Assembly (NCBI GenBank): GCA_021555105.2
Contig: CP134604.1
Span: 2,666,001-2,730,000 of the forward strand
Length of the DNA stretch: 64,000 nt
Source: Thalassospiraceae bacterium LMO-JJ14
GTDB taxonomy: Bacteria; Pseudomonadota; Alphaproteobacteria; Rhodospirillales; Casp-alpha2
Direction of reading: 5' to 3'
Numbering within the stretch: position 1 is the stretch's first letter; each line of letters opens with the position of its first letter. Position numbers and translations under genes: made by a program. Shown here piece after piece: positions 24,899-32,569 of this stretch. The notes under the pieces were generated by a model, which worked only from the letters and a program-made list of their open reading frames with translations, was not told where the DNA came from and did no database searches.

Positions 24899-25833
24899 GC
24901 AACAGCACCACCCTCGCCTTTGAAACACCGGCCCGTGCCTTACTGGATCGCTTCATGCGACACCGGTTGGCCGTTGCCAGCGCCATTGTTCTTTTCGTGC
25001 TCGTTGTCTTGTCGTTGTTGGCCCCGGTCATCGAAACGCTGCTCGGCGTCGATGCCGAGGCCGTCGATCTATTTCTTCGGTATGCACCTTCATCTCCGGC
25101 GCATCCGCTCGGCACCGACGAACTTGGCCGCGATGTCCTGGTCAGGCTGCTTTACGGAGGACGGGTTTCATTGTTCGTCGGGCTGACGGCAACCATCGCC
25201 GCGGCCATTATCGGCACTGCCGTCGGATTGGGTGCCGGTTACGCAGGTGGGCGTATCGATGCCCTGATTATGCGCGTTACTGACGGTGTGATTGCCCTGC
25301 CCGTGCTGCCGCTCCTGATTGTGCTGGCTGCCGTCGATCTTGGAAAACTGGGGCTATCGACGAGCCTGCTCGGCTCCGAGAACCTCAGCCTGTACCGGAT
25401 CATCGCCATCGTCGCGCTGGTCGGGTGGACGACCGTCGCCCGGCTTGTGCGGGCTTCAACCCTGAGCCTCAAGACCCGCCCCTACATACTCGCGGCGCGG
25501 GCCCAGGGTGCCGGTGCGATGCGTATAGTACTCAGGCACATCCTGCCCAATCTGGCGTCCCCGATCATCGTCGCCACGACATTATCGGTGGGCAATGTGA
25601 TTTTACTTGAATCGGTGTTGAGCTTTCTCGGCCTCGGCATACAGCCGCCACTGCCGAGCTGGGGCAACCTGCTGACCGGCGCGCAGGAAACCATATGGGA
25701 ATCCCCCGGCCTTGCGTTCTATCCCGGGCTGCTGATTTTCGTGACCGTAATTGCTTTCAACTTTGTCGGCGACGGCCTGCAGGATGCTCTTGATCCCCGT
25801 GCACGAAACAGAAGAGCGGCAGACAGGCATTAA
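24895..25833 (+). CDS. ABC transporter permease, DppC type
   Basis: 312 residues. DppC/OppC marks are the N-terminal RFMRHRLAVASAIVLFVLVVLS, PLGTDELGRDVLVRLLYGGRVSL, and the coupling loop ILAARAQGAGAMRIVLRHILPN. The partner of the preceding DppB permease; together they form the inner-membrane channel of a family 5 importer. The gene ends 50 bases from the convergent universal stress protein gene and no DppD or DppF ATPase is present, so an ATPase must be shared from elsewhere or the system is incomplete. Confidence 0.93.
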   Translation: MSNSTTLAFETPARALLDRFMRHRLAVASAIVLFVLVVLSLLAPVIETLLGVDAEAVDLFLRYAPSSPAHPLGTDELGRDVLVRLLYGGRVSLFVGLTATIAAAIIGTAVGLGAGYAGGRIDALIMRVTDGVIALPVLPLLIVLAAVDLGKLGLSTSLLGSENLSLYRIIAIVALVGWTTVARLVRASTLSLKTRPYILAARAQGAGAMRIVLRHILPNLASPIIVATTLSVGNVILLESVLSFLGLGIQPPLPSWGNLLTGAQETIWESPGLAFYPGLLIFVTVIAFNFVGDGLQDALDPRARNRRAADRH

Positions 25834-25857
25834 CCGATCCGCCGCTCATCAAAACAG

Positions 25858-25881
25858 CATACGTACGAAATAGTACGTATG
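25858..25881. terminator. Palindromic hairpin between convergent genes
   Basis: CATACGTAC (25858-25866) is perfectly inverted as GTACGTATG (25873-25881) around GAAATA. On the minus strand it is followed by CTGTTTTG, so it could end the universal stress protein transcript. The stem is AT-rich and the base of it reaches the stop codon, so a regulator-binding role is also possible. Confidence 0.45.
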
Positions 25882-25883
25882 GC

Positions 25884-26723
25884 TTAGTGCGACATAAGCA
25901 CCGCGACGGTTGCCTGTTCCATCAGCGTATCCGTCACGCCGCCCAGCAACAGTTCACCCAGCCGCGAATGACCGTAACCACCCGACACGATCAGGTCGGC
26001 GCCATAGTCCGCCGCTTCGTTCAGCAACGTGGCACCAATGTCGCCACCGACCGATTTACGGTGGTCTGCCTCGGCAGTGACGCCATGGGTTGCCAAGAAC
26101 GCCGCAAGATCCGCACCAGGAAGATCGCCCAGGCCGTAACGGCCCGGTTTCGGATCTACGGCAAGCACCTTCACAGATGAAGCGGTTTCCAGGATCGGCA
26201 AAGCATCGCGAATGGCACGTGCAGCATGAGCGCTACCGTCCCAACCAACAACGACACGATCACCAATGCTGGCTTTTGGAGAAGCAGGCGGAATAATAAT
26301 AACCGGGGCGCCAGAGCCGAGAACAATCCTGTCAGCAACTTCACGGGCATGCGCGACCGCGCTATCACTCGCGGGCTGTGCGATCATCACCATATCGGCA
26401 TAACGCGCATGCATGCAGACGGTTTCATCGACCGGTTCGCGCCAGTCACCTTCGCGATAATCGTGGGAGATGCCATTCGCTTCACATATTTTCTCAAACA
26501 TGTCCGCTGTATTCTTTGCACTTTCCTCGACATGCGACTGATGCGCCGTAATTACTTCTGCGGGAAGTTGGGCGATGACATATGTCGGCATGTCATATGG
26601 GACCCCGGCAAACAAGCCGACAAGCCTTGCCTGATGACGTTCAGCCAAGCCGACCGCAGCCTCAACGACCGCTTGGCCACTATCGGCCCCGTTTAAATGT
26701 ACAAGAATATCCTTTACCGCCAT
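25884..26723 (-). CDS. Universal stress protein, tandem Usp domains
   Basis: 279 residues, made of two Usp domains (about residues 1-140 and 150-279). The first domain starts VKDILVHLNGADSGQA and lacks the full ATP motif. The second starts DRVVVGWDGSAHAARAI and carries the G-2X-G-9X-(S/T) nucleotide motif in SGGYGHSRLGELLLGGVTDTLM. Cytosolic Usp proteins are often induced by low oxygen or stationary phase; the FNR-type box at 26791-26804 supports that. The gene is convergent with the ABC permease and divergent from the class III aminotransferase. Confidence 0.93.
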   Translation of the reverse strand: MAVKDILVHLNGADSGQAVVEAAVGLAERHQARLVGLFAGVPYDMPTYVIAQLPAEVITAHQSHVEESAKNTADMFEKICEANGISHDYREGDWREPVDETVCMHARYADMVMIAQPASDSAVAHAREVADRIVLGSGAPVIIIPPASPKASIGDRVVVGWDGSAHAARAIRDALPILETASSVKVLAVDPKPGRYGLGDLPGADLAAFLATHGVTAEADHRKSVGGDIGATLLNEAADYGADLIVSGGYGHSRLGELLLGGVTDTLMEQATVAVLMSH

Positions 26724-26790
26724 GTCACTCTCCCTTTCCCGATCACCTAACTGGCTTGGCTTATTGAACTAATATGGCCGAATTCTAACC

Positions 26791-26804
26791 ATGATATAGA
26801 TCAA
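26791..26804 (-). promoter_or_regulatory. FNR/FixK-type box upstream of the Usp gene
   Basis: On the minus strand TTGAT-CTAT-ATCAT matches TTGAT-N4-ATCAA in all but the last base, the same variant as the box at 13651-13664. If it acts at -41.5, the -10 would be TTCAAT (26763-26768), which matches the consensus at four of six bases. Confidence 0.5.
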
Positions 26805-26902
26805 TTCTAAATTTTCTTCCTTGCAGGCCCAGAAAAGAAGGGCCAAGGATAACCTAGATTTAATCTGTCAGCGTTAGCTACATCTCTTTACTGGAGGACA
26901 CT

Positions 26903-28291
26903 ATGACCGCCATCGGCAATTCCGCGCAAGCCCGTGATATCGCCTATCACGTACACGGCTATACCAATCTTAAGGCACACGAGGAAAAAGGTCCCTTGGT
27001 GATCAATCGTGGTGCCGGTATTCGTGTTTTCGACGATAGCGGCAAAAGCTATATCGAAGGGCTTTCCGGACTTTGGTGCGTCAGCCTCGGTTTCGGCGAG
27101 CAACGCCTGATTGACGCCGCGACCGAAGCCATGGGCCGGCTTGCCTATTATCACGGCTTCAATCACCGTTCTGCGGACGTGGTCATCGATCTGGCTGAAA
27201 AGCTTGTTTCGATCGCCCCCGGGCGCTTGTCCAAGGTATTGTTCGCCAACTCAGGTTCGGAAGCGACCGATCTCGCCGTGAAACTGATCTGGTATTATCA
27301 CAACGCCATCGGCAAACCGGAAAAGAAAAAGATCATTTCACGCCTGCGCGGCTATCACGGTGTCACTGTGGCCTCGGCCAGCCTGACGGGGCTCCCGCAT
27401 CTGCACGGCGATTTCGATCTGCCGATCGACCGCATCCTGCACACAACCGCGCCGCACTATTACCGCGAAGGCAAGGATGGTGAAAGCGAGGAGGAATTCG
27501 CCACCCGCTGTGCCGAGGACCTGGAAAAAATGATCCTCGACGAAGGTCCCGATACCGTCGCCGCGATGTTCTGCGAGCCTGTCATGGGTGCCGGCGGAGT
27601 CATTATTCCGCCGAAGACCTACTATGAAAAAATCCAGAAGGTTCTGAAGAAGTATGACGTACTGCTGGTTGCCGACGAAGTCATCAACGGTTTCGGACGC
27701 ACCGGCAACATGTGGGGAACGGAAACTTTCAACCTCGATCCTGATTTCCTGTCCTGCGCAAAGCAGTTGTCGTCCGCTTATCTGCCGATCTCGGCGCTGA
27801 TGATCTCCGACAAGGTTTATCAGGCACTGGTCAGTCAGAGTGAGAAGCTCGGCATCTTCGGGCACGGATCGACCTACGGCGGGCATCCTGTTGCCGCTGC
27901 AGTGGCGCTGGAAACCCTGAAGATCTACGAAGAACGCGACATTGTCGGGCATGTCCGGTCCGTCATGGGCCATTTTCAGGATCGAATCGCCAAATTGGGC
28001 GAGCACCCGCTTGTCGGGAACGCGCGCGCTTGCGGTTTGATGGGGGCCCTCGAAGTGATGAAGGACAAGGCATCGAAAACACCGTTCGAGGCTTCCGACA
28101 AGGTCGGGCCGGCAGTTGAAGCCCGATGCCTTGAAAACGGGTTGATCGTCCGCGCCATCGGCGACAATCTCGCCTTCTGCCCGCCACTCATCACGACGGA
28201 TGAAGAAATAGACGAAATCTTTGATATTGCTGCAAAATCTCTCGATGAGACAGAAGCCTGGGTAGTCGAACAAGGCCTACGCGACGCATAA
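26903..28291 (+). CDS. Class III aminotransferase (omega-amino acid or amine:pyruvate type)
   Basis: 462 residues from ATG 26903, with GGAGG about six bases upstream. Fold-type I class III PLP enzyme: FDDSGKSYIEGLSGLWCVSLGFGE, LFANSGSEATDLAVKL which binds phosphate, RLRGYHGVTVASASLTGLP, LLVADEVINGFGRTGNMWG with the PLP Asp, and the Schiff-base Lys in CAKQLSSAYLPISAL, then FGHGSTYGGHPVAAA. Overall it resembles the amine:pyruvate transaminase of Chromobacterium in the N-terminal half. Likely uses beta-alanine, taurine, polyamines or GABA as amino donor; the substrate is not determined. Followed 79 bases later by a winged-helix protein. Confidence 0.92.
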   Translation: MTAIGNSAQARDIAYHVHGYTNLKAHEEKGPLVINRGAGIRVFDDSGKSYIEGLSGLWCVSLGFGEQRLIDAATEAMGRLAYYHGFNHRSADVVIDLAEKLVSIAPGRLSKVLFANSGSEATDLAVKLIWYYHNAIGKPEKKKIISRLRGYHGVTVASASLTGLPHLHGDFDLPIDRILHTTAPHYYREGKDGESEEEFATRCAEDLEKMILDEGPDTVAAMFCEPVMGAGGVIIPPKTYYEKIQKVLKKYDVLLVADEVINGFGRTGNMWGTETFNLDPDFLSCAKQLSSAYLPISALMISDKVYQALVSQSEKLGIFGHGSTYGGHPVAAAVALETLKIYEERDIVGHVRSVMGHFQDRIAKLGEHPLVGNARACGLMGALEVMKDKASKTPFEASDKVGPAVEARCLENGLIVRAIGDNLAFCPPLITTDEEIDEIFDIAAKSLDETEAWVVEQGLRDA

Positions 28292-28370
28292 TCTTCATGT
28301 GCCGCGATAATCCGTTCATGGACTTGTAACGTATTCAGGACTATATACATGGACGTAACCGGAGTGAGCA

Positions 28371-28904
28371 ATGTACGCCGATAACACCCTGACACCGAAA
28401 GAAGCGACGCGGCTGTGCGCCCTTGGCATCCTTGCCGACGGGCCGATAGCTTATGCCGAACTTGCCGCCGGGGTGCGCCATTTCGTGACCCACGTCATGG
28501 GGCCTTCGCTGGATGTATTGGGGACGTCCATTGAGCTGCTCAAGCATGAAGGTCTGGTCACGCCGATATCCGGGGAGAAAGACAAGGCCGTACTGGAAAT
28601 CACCCATGAGGGCCAGGCTGAGCTGAAGGTTCTCCTCAAAGCCCGAATCAAAACGGCCGAGAATGACCTGAACAAACTGGTCATCGCTCTGAAGTTCCGT
28701 TTCATGGACCTGCTGAATGAAGATGAACGCTTATTGCAGCTCGATCTTCTGTCGGATTCCGTTGAGAATGAACTGGCCCGACTTGAGGATCTTCGCGCTT
28801 ACCATGCCGAAGATTCGGTTCATCTGGTCGAGTGGCTGGATCGTGAGATCGAAGATCTCGAACGCCGTCTTGATTGGCTCAAGGCTAAGCGCGAGCGGGT
28901 TTAA
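28371..28904 (+). CDS. Predicted winged-helix protein (PadR-like), C-terminal coiled coil
   Basis: 177 residues. The N-terminal 80 residues have a helix-turn-helix pattern resembling PadR regulators: EATRLCALGILADGPIAYAEL, LDVLGTSIELLKHEGLVTPISGEKDKAVLEITHEGQAEL, where the last part reads as recognition helix and wing. The rest is helical and acidic/basic, ending in a predicted coiled coil (VHLVEWLDREIEDLERRLDWLKAKRERV), like PadR dimerisation helices. I infer a transcription regulator, but cannot assign its target. The gene shares four bases with the stop of the convergent dioxygenase. Confidence 0.5.
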   Translation: MYADNTLTPKEATRLCALGILADGPIAYAELAAGVRHFVTHVMGPSLDVLGTSIELLKHEGLVTPISGEKDKAVLEITHEGQAELKVLLKARIKTAENDLNKLVIALKFRFMDLLNEDERLLQLDLLSDSVENELARLEDLRAYHAEDSVHLVEWLDREIEDLERRLDWLKAKRERV

Positions 28905-29746
28905 GCCGCCAGAATTTCCGCGTCGGTACAGCCGACAATCATCCTGAGCTTCCGCATGGGGTCCTTGTAACCCGCCACCGCGCAATGCATGGATTGCCGA
29001 TTGTCGAGGATCGCAAGTTGCCCTTTCGACCACTTGTGTGTGTAGCGGAATTCCGCCTTGAGTTCGTGCTCGAACAATTCTTCCAGTAAGGCATCGCTTT
29101 CTTCCGGCGCCATGCCCTTGATGCTCATGGTAAAGCCGGGATTGACGTAAAGGATTTTCCTGCCTGTCCGCGGGTGCGTGCGCACCACCGGATGCTCGAC
29201 GTCCGGCGTTTTCTTGCGCTGCTCTTCGTTCAGGTTCGTCACCGCCTCGCCGCCCCGGTAACCATAGCGGTGAATACCGACCAGACCTTCGATCCGCTTT
29301 TTCATGGCGTCCGGCAATGCGTCATAGGCGAGTTGCGTGTTCGCGACCATGGTATCGCCGCCGTCTGTCGGCACATGCGTCGAATAAAGCATGATCGCAT
29401 CCGACGGGTGCGCGAGATAAGACTGATCGGAATGCCAGAATGCCCCCGCCGGTTTCTTGGTCGTGCGACTTTCCTGATTGCCCATGTTGGCGGTAATGAC
29501 CGACATTTCGGACGACAACGGGTGGTGATACTGATCGAGGATATGCGGCTGCAGCGGCCCGAAGCCACGGCCTAGCGCCAGTAGCCACGCCGGGTCCTCG
29601 GCAAGATCGTTGATAACGACAGCCGTATGCTCGGCCAGTGCATCCTTGATGGTCTCGATTTCATCGGATGTCAGCGGCTTGTCGGTGGAAACGCCCGAAA
29701 CAACAGCGCCGAAGGCTTCATTTTCTAACGGCGTGACTTCGATCAT
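28901..29746 (-). CDS. TauD/TfdA family Fe(II)/2-oxoglutarate dioxygenase
   Basis: 281 residues with the jelly-roll dioxygenase signature: the HxD part of the iron triad in AFWHSDQSYLAHPSDAIML, then VGIHRYGYRGGEAVT, the distal His in VVRTHPRTGRKILYVNPGF, and a 2-oxoglutarate-binding Arg region in QMSIKG-like FTMSIKGMAPEES. These enzymes hydroxylate sulfonates, carboxylates or amino acids using O2 in the cytosol; the substrate is unknown. The gene follows ilvD by five bases on the same strand and its own stop overlaps the convergent winged-helix gene by four bases. Confidence 0.9.
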   Translation of the reverse strand: MIEVTPLENEAFGAVVSGVSTDKPLTSDEIETIKDALAEHTAVVINDLAEDPAWLLALGRGFGPLQPHILDQYHHPLSSEMSVITANMGNQESRTTKKPAGAFWHSDQSYLAHPSDAIMLYSTHVPTDGGDTMVANTQLAYDALPDAMKKRIEGLVGIHRYGYRGGEAVTNLNEEQRKKTPDVEHPVVRTHPRTGRKILYVNPGFTMSIKGMAPEESDALLEELFEHELKAEFRYTHKWSKGQLAILDNRQSMHCAVAGYKDPMRKLRMIVGCTDAEILAA

Positions 29747-29751
29747 CCATC

Positions 29752-31617
29752 CTACTCCGCTGCCTGTTTCAATCGTTCGATCTGCGAGACATCGCGCACA
29801 GCACCTCGGGACGCCGACGTCGCGAGCAGGCCGTATGCTTTCAACGCCTGCGACACCACCCGGTTCCGCTTCGGCTTCCAGGCTTCCGGTCCCCTGGCGT
29901 TCATGGCATCGCGGCGGCGCTGCATTTCGGCATCGTCGATAAGCAGGTTCACTTTACGTGACGGGATATCGAACTCGACGATGTCTCCCTCTTCGATCAG
30001 ACCGATAGCACCGCCCTCGGCCGCTTCGGGGCTGACGTGACCAACGGAAAGGCCGCTGGAGCCGCCGGAGAAGCGTCCATCCGTAATCAGCGCGCAGTCC
30101 TTTCCAAGCCCCATCGACTTGATGTAGCTGGTCGGGTACAGCATTTCCTGCATCCCCGGGCCGCCCTTGGGGCCTTCATAGACGACGACAACCACATCGC
30201 CTTTTTGAATTTCACCCCCCAGGATCTTGGCAACCGCTTCGTCCTGGCTGTGACAGATACGCGCCGGCCCCTTGAACGTCAGGCATTCCTTAGGCACACC
30301 GGCCGACTTCACAACGCAGCCTTCGAGCGCAATATTGCCGTACAGCACACCAAGGCCCCCATCCTTCGAATAAGCATGCTCGACGGATCGGATGCAGCCG
30401 TTTTCACGGTCTGTATCGAGCGAATTATAGCGCTTGGATTGGCTGAAAGCCTCAACCGTGCGCACGTTTCCGGGCGCCGCCAGATAGAACTTGCGAACGT
30501 CCTCGTCATCACTGCGCATGATATCGTACTTGTCGATGGCCTCGCCGATGGTCGGCATATGCACCGTCGTACTGTCCCTGTGCAGCAAGCCGGCCCGGTC
30601 CAGCTCCCCCATGATGGCGAGAATACCGCCGGCACGATGGAAATCTTCCATGTGATAGAGGTTCGTCGAGGGTGAGAGTTTCGACAGGTGCGGCACCTTG
30701 CGCGACAGACCGTCAATGTCGTGAATGCCGAAGTCGACCTCGCCTTCCTGGGCCATGGCCATCAGGTGCAGGATCGTATTGGTCGATCCGCCCATGGCGA
30801 TGTCCACCGTCATGGCATTTTCGAAACCGCGCCGGTTGGCGATATTGCGCGGCAGGACGCTTTCGTCATCGTTTTCATAGTAGCGCTTGGTGATATCGAC
30901 AATCGTCCGGCCGGCGCGCAGGAACAGCTCCCTGCGATCCGAATGCGTCGCTAGCACACTGCCGTTGCCCGGCAACGCCAGACCGATCGCCTCGGCGAGA
31001 CAGTTCATGGAATTGGCCGTAAACATCCCCGAGCAAGATCCGCAGGTCGGACAGGCGGAACGTTCGTATTTCAGTGCGTCTTCGTCGGATGTTTCCGGCG
31101 CGGCAGCATGGATCATGGCGTCGATCAAATCAGCCTTCTGTTCCTTGCCGTCGACGTCCATTTTGCCCGCTTCCATCGGCCCGCCTGAGACGAACACAGC
31201 GGGGATATTGAGGCGCATGGCAGCCATCAGCATGCCCGGTGTGATCTTGTCGCAGTTGGAAATGCAGACCACGGCGTCGGCGCAATGCGCGTTGCACATG
31301 TATTCGACGGCGTCGGCGATCAGTTCACGCGACGGCAACGAATACAGCATGCCGTTGTGCCCCATGGCGATCCCGTCATCGACGGCAATGGTGTTGAATT
31401 CCTTGGCGACACCGCCCGCAGCTTCGATTTCGCGTGCAACGAGCTGGCCCAGGTCCTTGAGGTGCACATGCCCCGGCACGAACTGGGTGAACGAGTTGGC
31501 GATGGCGATGATCGGCTTGCCGAAATCATCATCATTCATGCCTGTGGCGCGCCAAAGACCGCGCGCGCCGGCCATGTTTTTGCCATGCGTAGAAGTGCGT
31601 GAACGATAATCGGGCAT
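29752..31617 (-). CDS. ilvD: Dihydroxy-acid dehydratase
   Basis: 621 residues, the standard IlvD length. It dehydrates 2,3-dihydroxy-3-methylvalerate or isovalerate in isoleucine and valine synthesis and needs an iron-sulfur cluster. Cluster cysteines and motifs are [39 protein letters not shown] and, near the end, [19 protein letters not shown]. The start ATG 31617 has GGGAGG eight bases upstream, within ATATCCTGGGAGGATAT-type inverted repeat (31621-31637) that could mask the ribosome site. It is preceded by an HxlR regulator and followed closely by the dioxygenase, so the three likely form one transcript. Confidence 0.97.
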   Translation of the reverse strand: MPDYRSRTSTHGKNMAGARGLWRATGMNDDDFGKPIIAIANSFTQFVPGHVHLKDLGQLVAREIEAAGGVAKEFNTIAVDDGIAMGHNGMLYSLPSRELIADAVEYMCNAHCADAVVCISNCDKITPGMLMAAMRLNIPAVFVSGGPMEAGKMDVDGKEQKADLIDAMIHAAAPETSDEDALKYERSACPTCGSCSGMFTANSMNCLAEAIGLALPGNGSVLATHSDRRELFLRAGRTIVDITKRYYENDDESVLPRNIANRRGFENAMTVDIAMGGSTNTILHLMAMAQEGEVDFGIHDIDGLSRKVPHLSKLSPSTNLYHMEDFHRAGGILAIMGELDRAGLLHRDSTTVHMPTIGEAIDKYDIMRSDDEDVRKFYLAAPGNVRTVEAFSQSKRYNSLDTDRENGCIRSVEHAYSKDGGLGVLYGNIALEGCVVKSAGVPKECLTFKGPARICHSQDEAVAKILGGEIQKGDVVVVVYEGPKGGPGMQEMLYPTSYIKSMGLGKDCALITDGRFSGGSSGLSVGHVSPEAAEGGAIGLIEEGDIVEFDIPSRKVNLLIDDAEMQRRRDAMNARGPEAWKPKRNRVVSQALKAYGLLATSASRGAVRDVSQIERLKQAAE

Positions 31618-31658
31618 TTCATATCCTCCCAGGATATATGTCGTTGTTAATCGGCAAT

Positions 31659-32036
31659 CTAATCGACGCTGACAGGGCTTTCAATCCGATTGCCGGGCTT
31701 CAGGCGTGGTGCCGGTGGACCTTCGGTGTATTTCTCTCCCCAGTCGCGGAGCGCCAAAAGTGCAGGTTTCAACGCCAGCCCCCGTTCGGTCAGGGAATAA
31801 ACGGCGCGCGGCGGATGTTCCGAATACAATTTTCGTTCCACAACGCCCGCTTCTTCCAACGTCTTGATACGTGCCGATATGGTATTCGGCGCAATCCCCG
31901 ACAAGGAATTTTGCAGATCCTGAAAGCGTCGTGGCCCCTGCATGAACAGATCGCGCAGGATCAGGATCGTCCAACGTTCCCCAATGATATCGAGAGTGCG
32001 TGCAACCGGGCACTTCGGATCGAGTGTCTTGCTCAT
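31659..32036 (-). CDS. HxlR family winged-helix regulator
   Basis: 125 residues from ATG 32036 ([16 protein letters not shown]), the usual HxlR N-terminus; an extended frame to 32063 is possible. The conserved core is [22 protein letters not shown], with the redox-type Cys as in YodB/HypR proteins, and the recognition area [19 protein letters not shown], then [29 protein letters not shown]. Members usually sense electrophiles, quinones or disulfide stress through that Cys. No clear ribosome site precedes either start. The 10-base inverted repeat at 32070-32096, between this gene and MAPEG, is its likely operator. Followed by ilvD after 41 bases. Confidence 0.88.
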   Translation of the reverse strand: MSKTLDPKCPVARTLDIIGERWTILILRDLFMQGPRRFQDLQNSLSGIAPNTISARIKTLEEAGVVERKLYSEHPPRAVYSLTERGLALKPALLALRDWGEKYTEGPPAPRLKPGNRIESPVSVD

Positions 32037-32069
32037 TTGAGGAATATAACACTTGCCCCTCATAATTAA

Positions 32070-32096
32070 TAGTAACTATTATTTCTATAGTTACTA
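32070..32096. promoter_or_regulatory. HxlR-type operator between hxlR and MAPEG genes
   Basis: TAGTAACTAT (32070-32079) is perfectly inverted as ATAGTTACTA (32087-32096), with a seven-base spacer. It lies in the roughly 79-base gap between the two divergent genes, so one site could control both promoters. Confidence 0.6.
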
Positions 32097-32115
32097 ATTG
32101 TCAAGGATGTCCGCC

Positions 32116-32502
32116 ATGCTTTCAGTCACGCCGATCTACCTTGCCTGCGCCGTCGCCCTGTATTCGTTCATGGCATTTACCATCATCGGTCATCGTCGCC
32201 GACGCCGGATTTCCATTGGTGATGGCGGCAAACAGGACTTTGCGCGCATTATCCGCGGACACGCCAATTTTGCCGAATATGCACCGCTGGCACTTCTGTC
32301 CATCGGCGTTGCCGAGCTGAGCGGCGTCATGCCCGCTGTCCTGCATACCTGCGGCATCATGTTGCTGCTCGGCCGCGTCCTACATGCCTGCTGTTTCCTG
32401 TTCACACCGATCGGCATGAGACTGCGCGTTGCCGGCATGGTGCTGACCTTTTTCGCACTCTGGACAGCCGCCGCCTCGGCATTAATCATGGTTCTCGCCT
32501 GA
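32116..32502 (+). CDS. MAPEG family membrane protein
   Basis: 128 residues from ATG 32116, with AAGGA eight bases upstream; ATG 32107 is an alternative. Three or four membrane helices are predicted. Family motif: FARIIRGHANFAEYAPLALLS, with the polar/acidic residues typical of MAPEG glutathione-dependent transferases and isomerases, then LLGRVLHACCFLFTPIGMRLRV. Bacterial MAPEG proteins often carry out glutathione conjugation at the inner membrane; the HxlR regulator and operator next door fit an electrophile-responsive detoxification pair. Function here is inferred. Confidence 0.85.
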   Translation: MLSVTPIYLACAVALYSFMAFTIIGHRRRRRISIGDGGKQDFARIIRGHANFAEYAPLALLSIGVAELSGVMPAVLHTCGIMLLLGRVLHACCFLFTPIGMRLRVAGMVLTFFALWTAAASALIMVLA

Positions 32503-32569
32503 GCAGCATTGCCAGACCGGCTTGGAGGTTGATAATCGCCCGTGGATAAATGACCTACGGGAGAGCACC

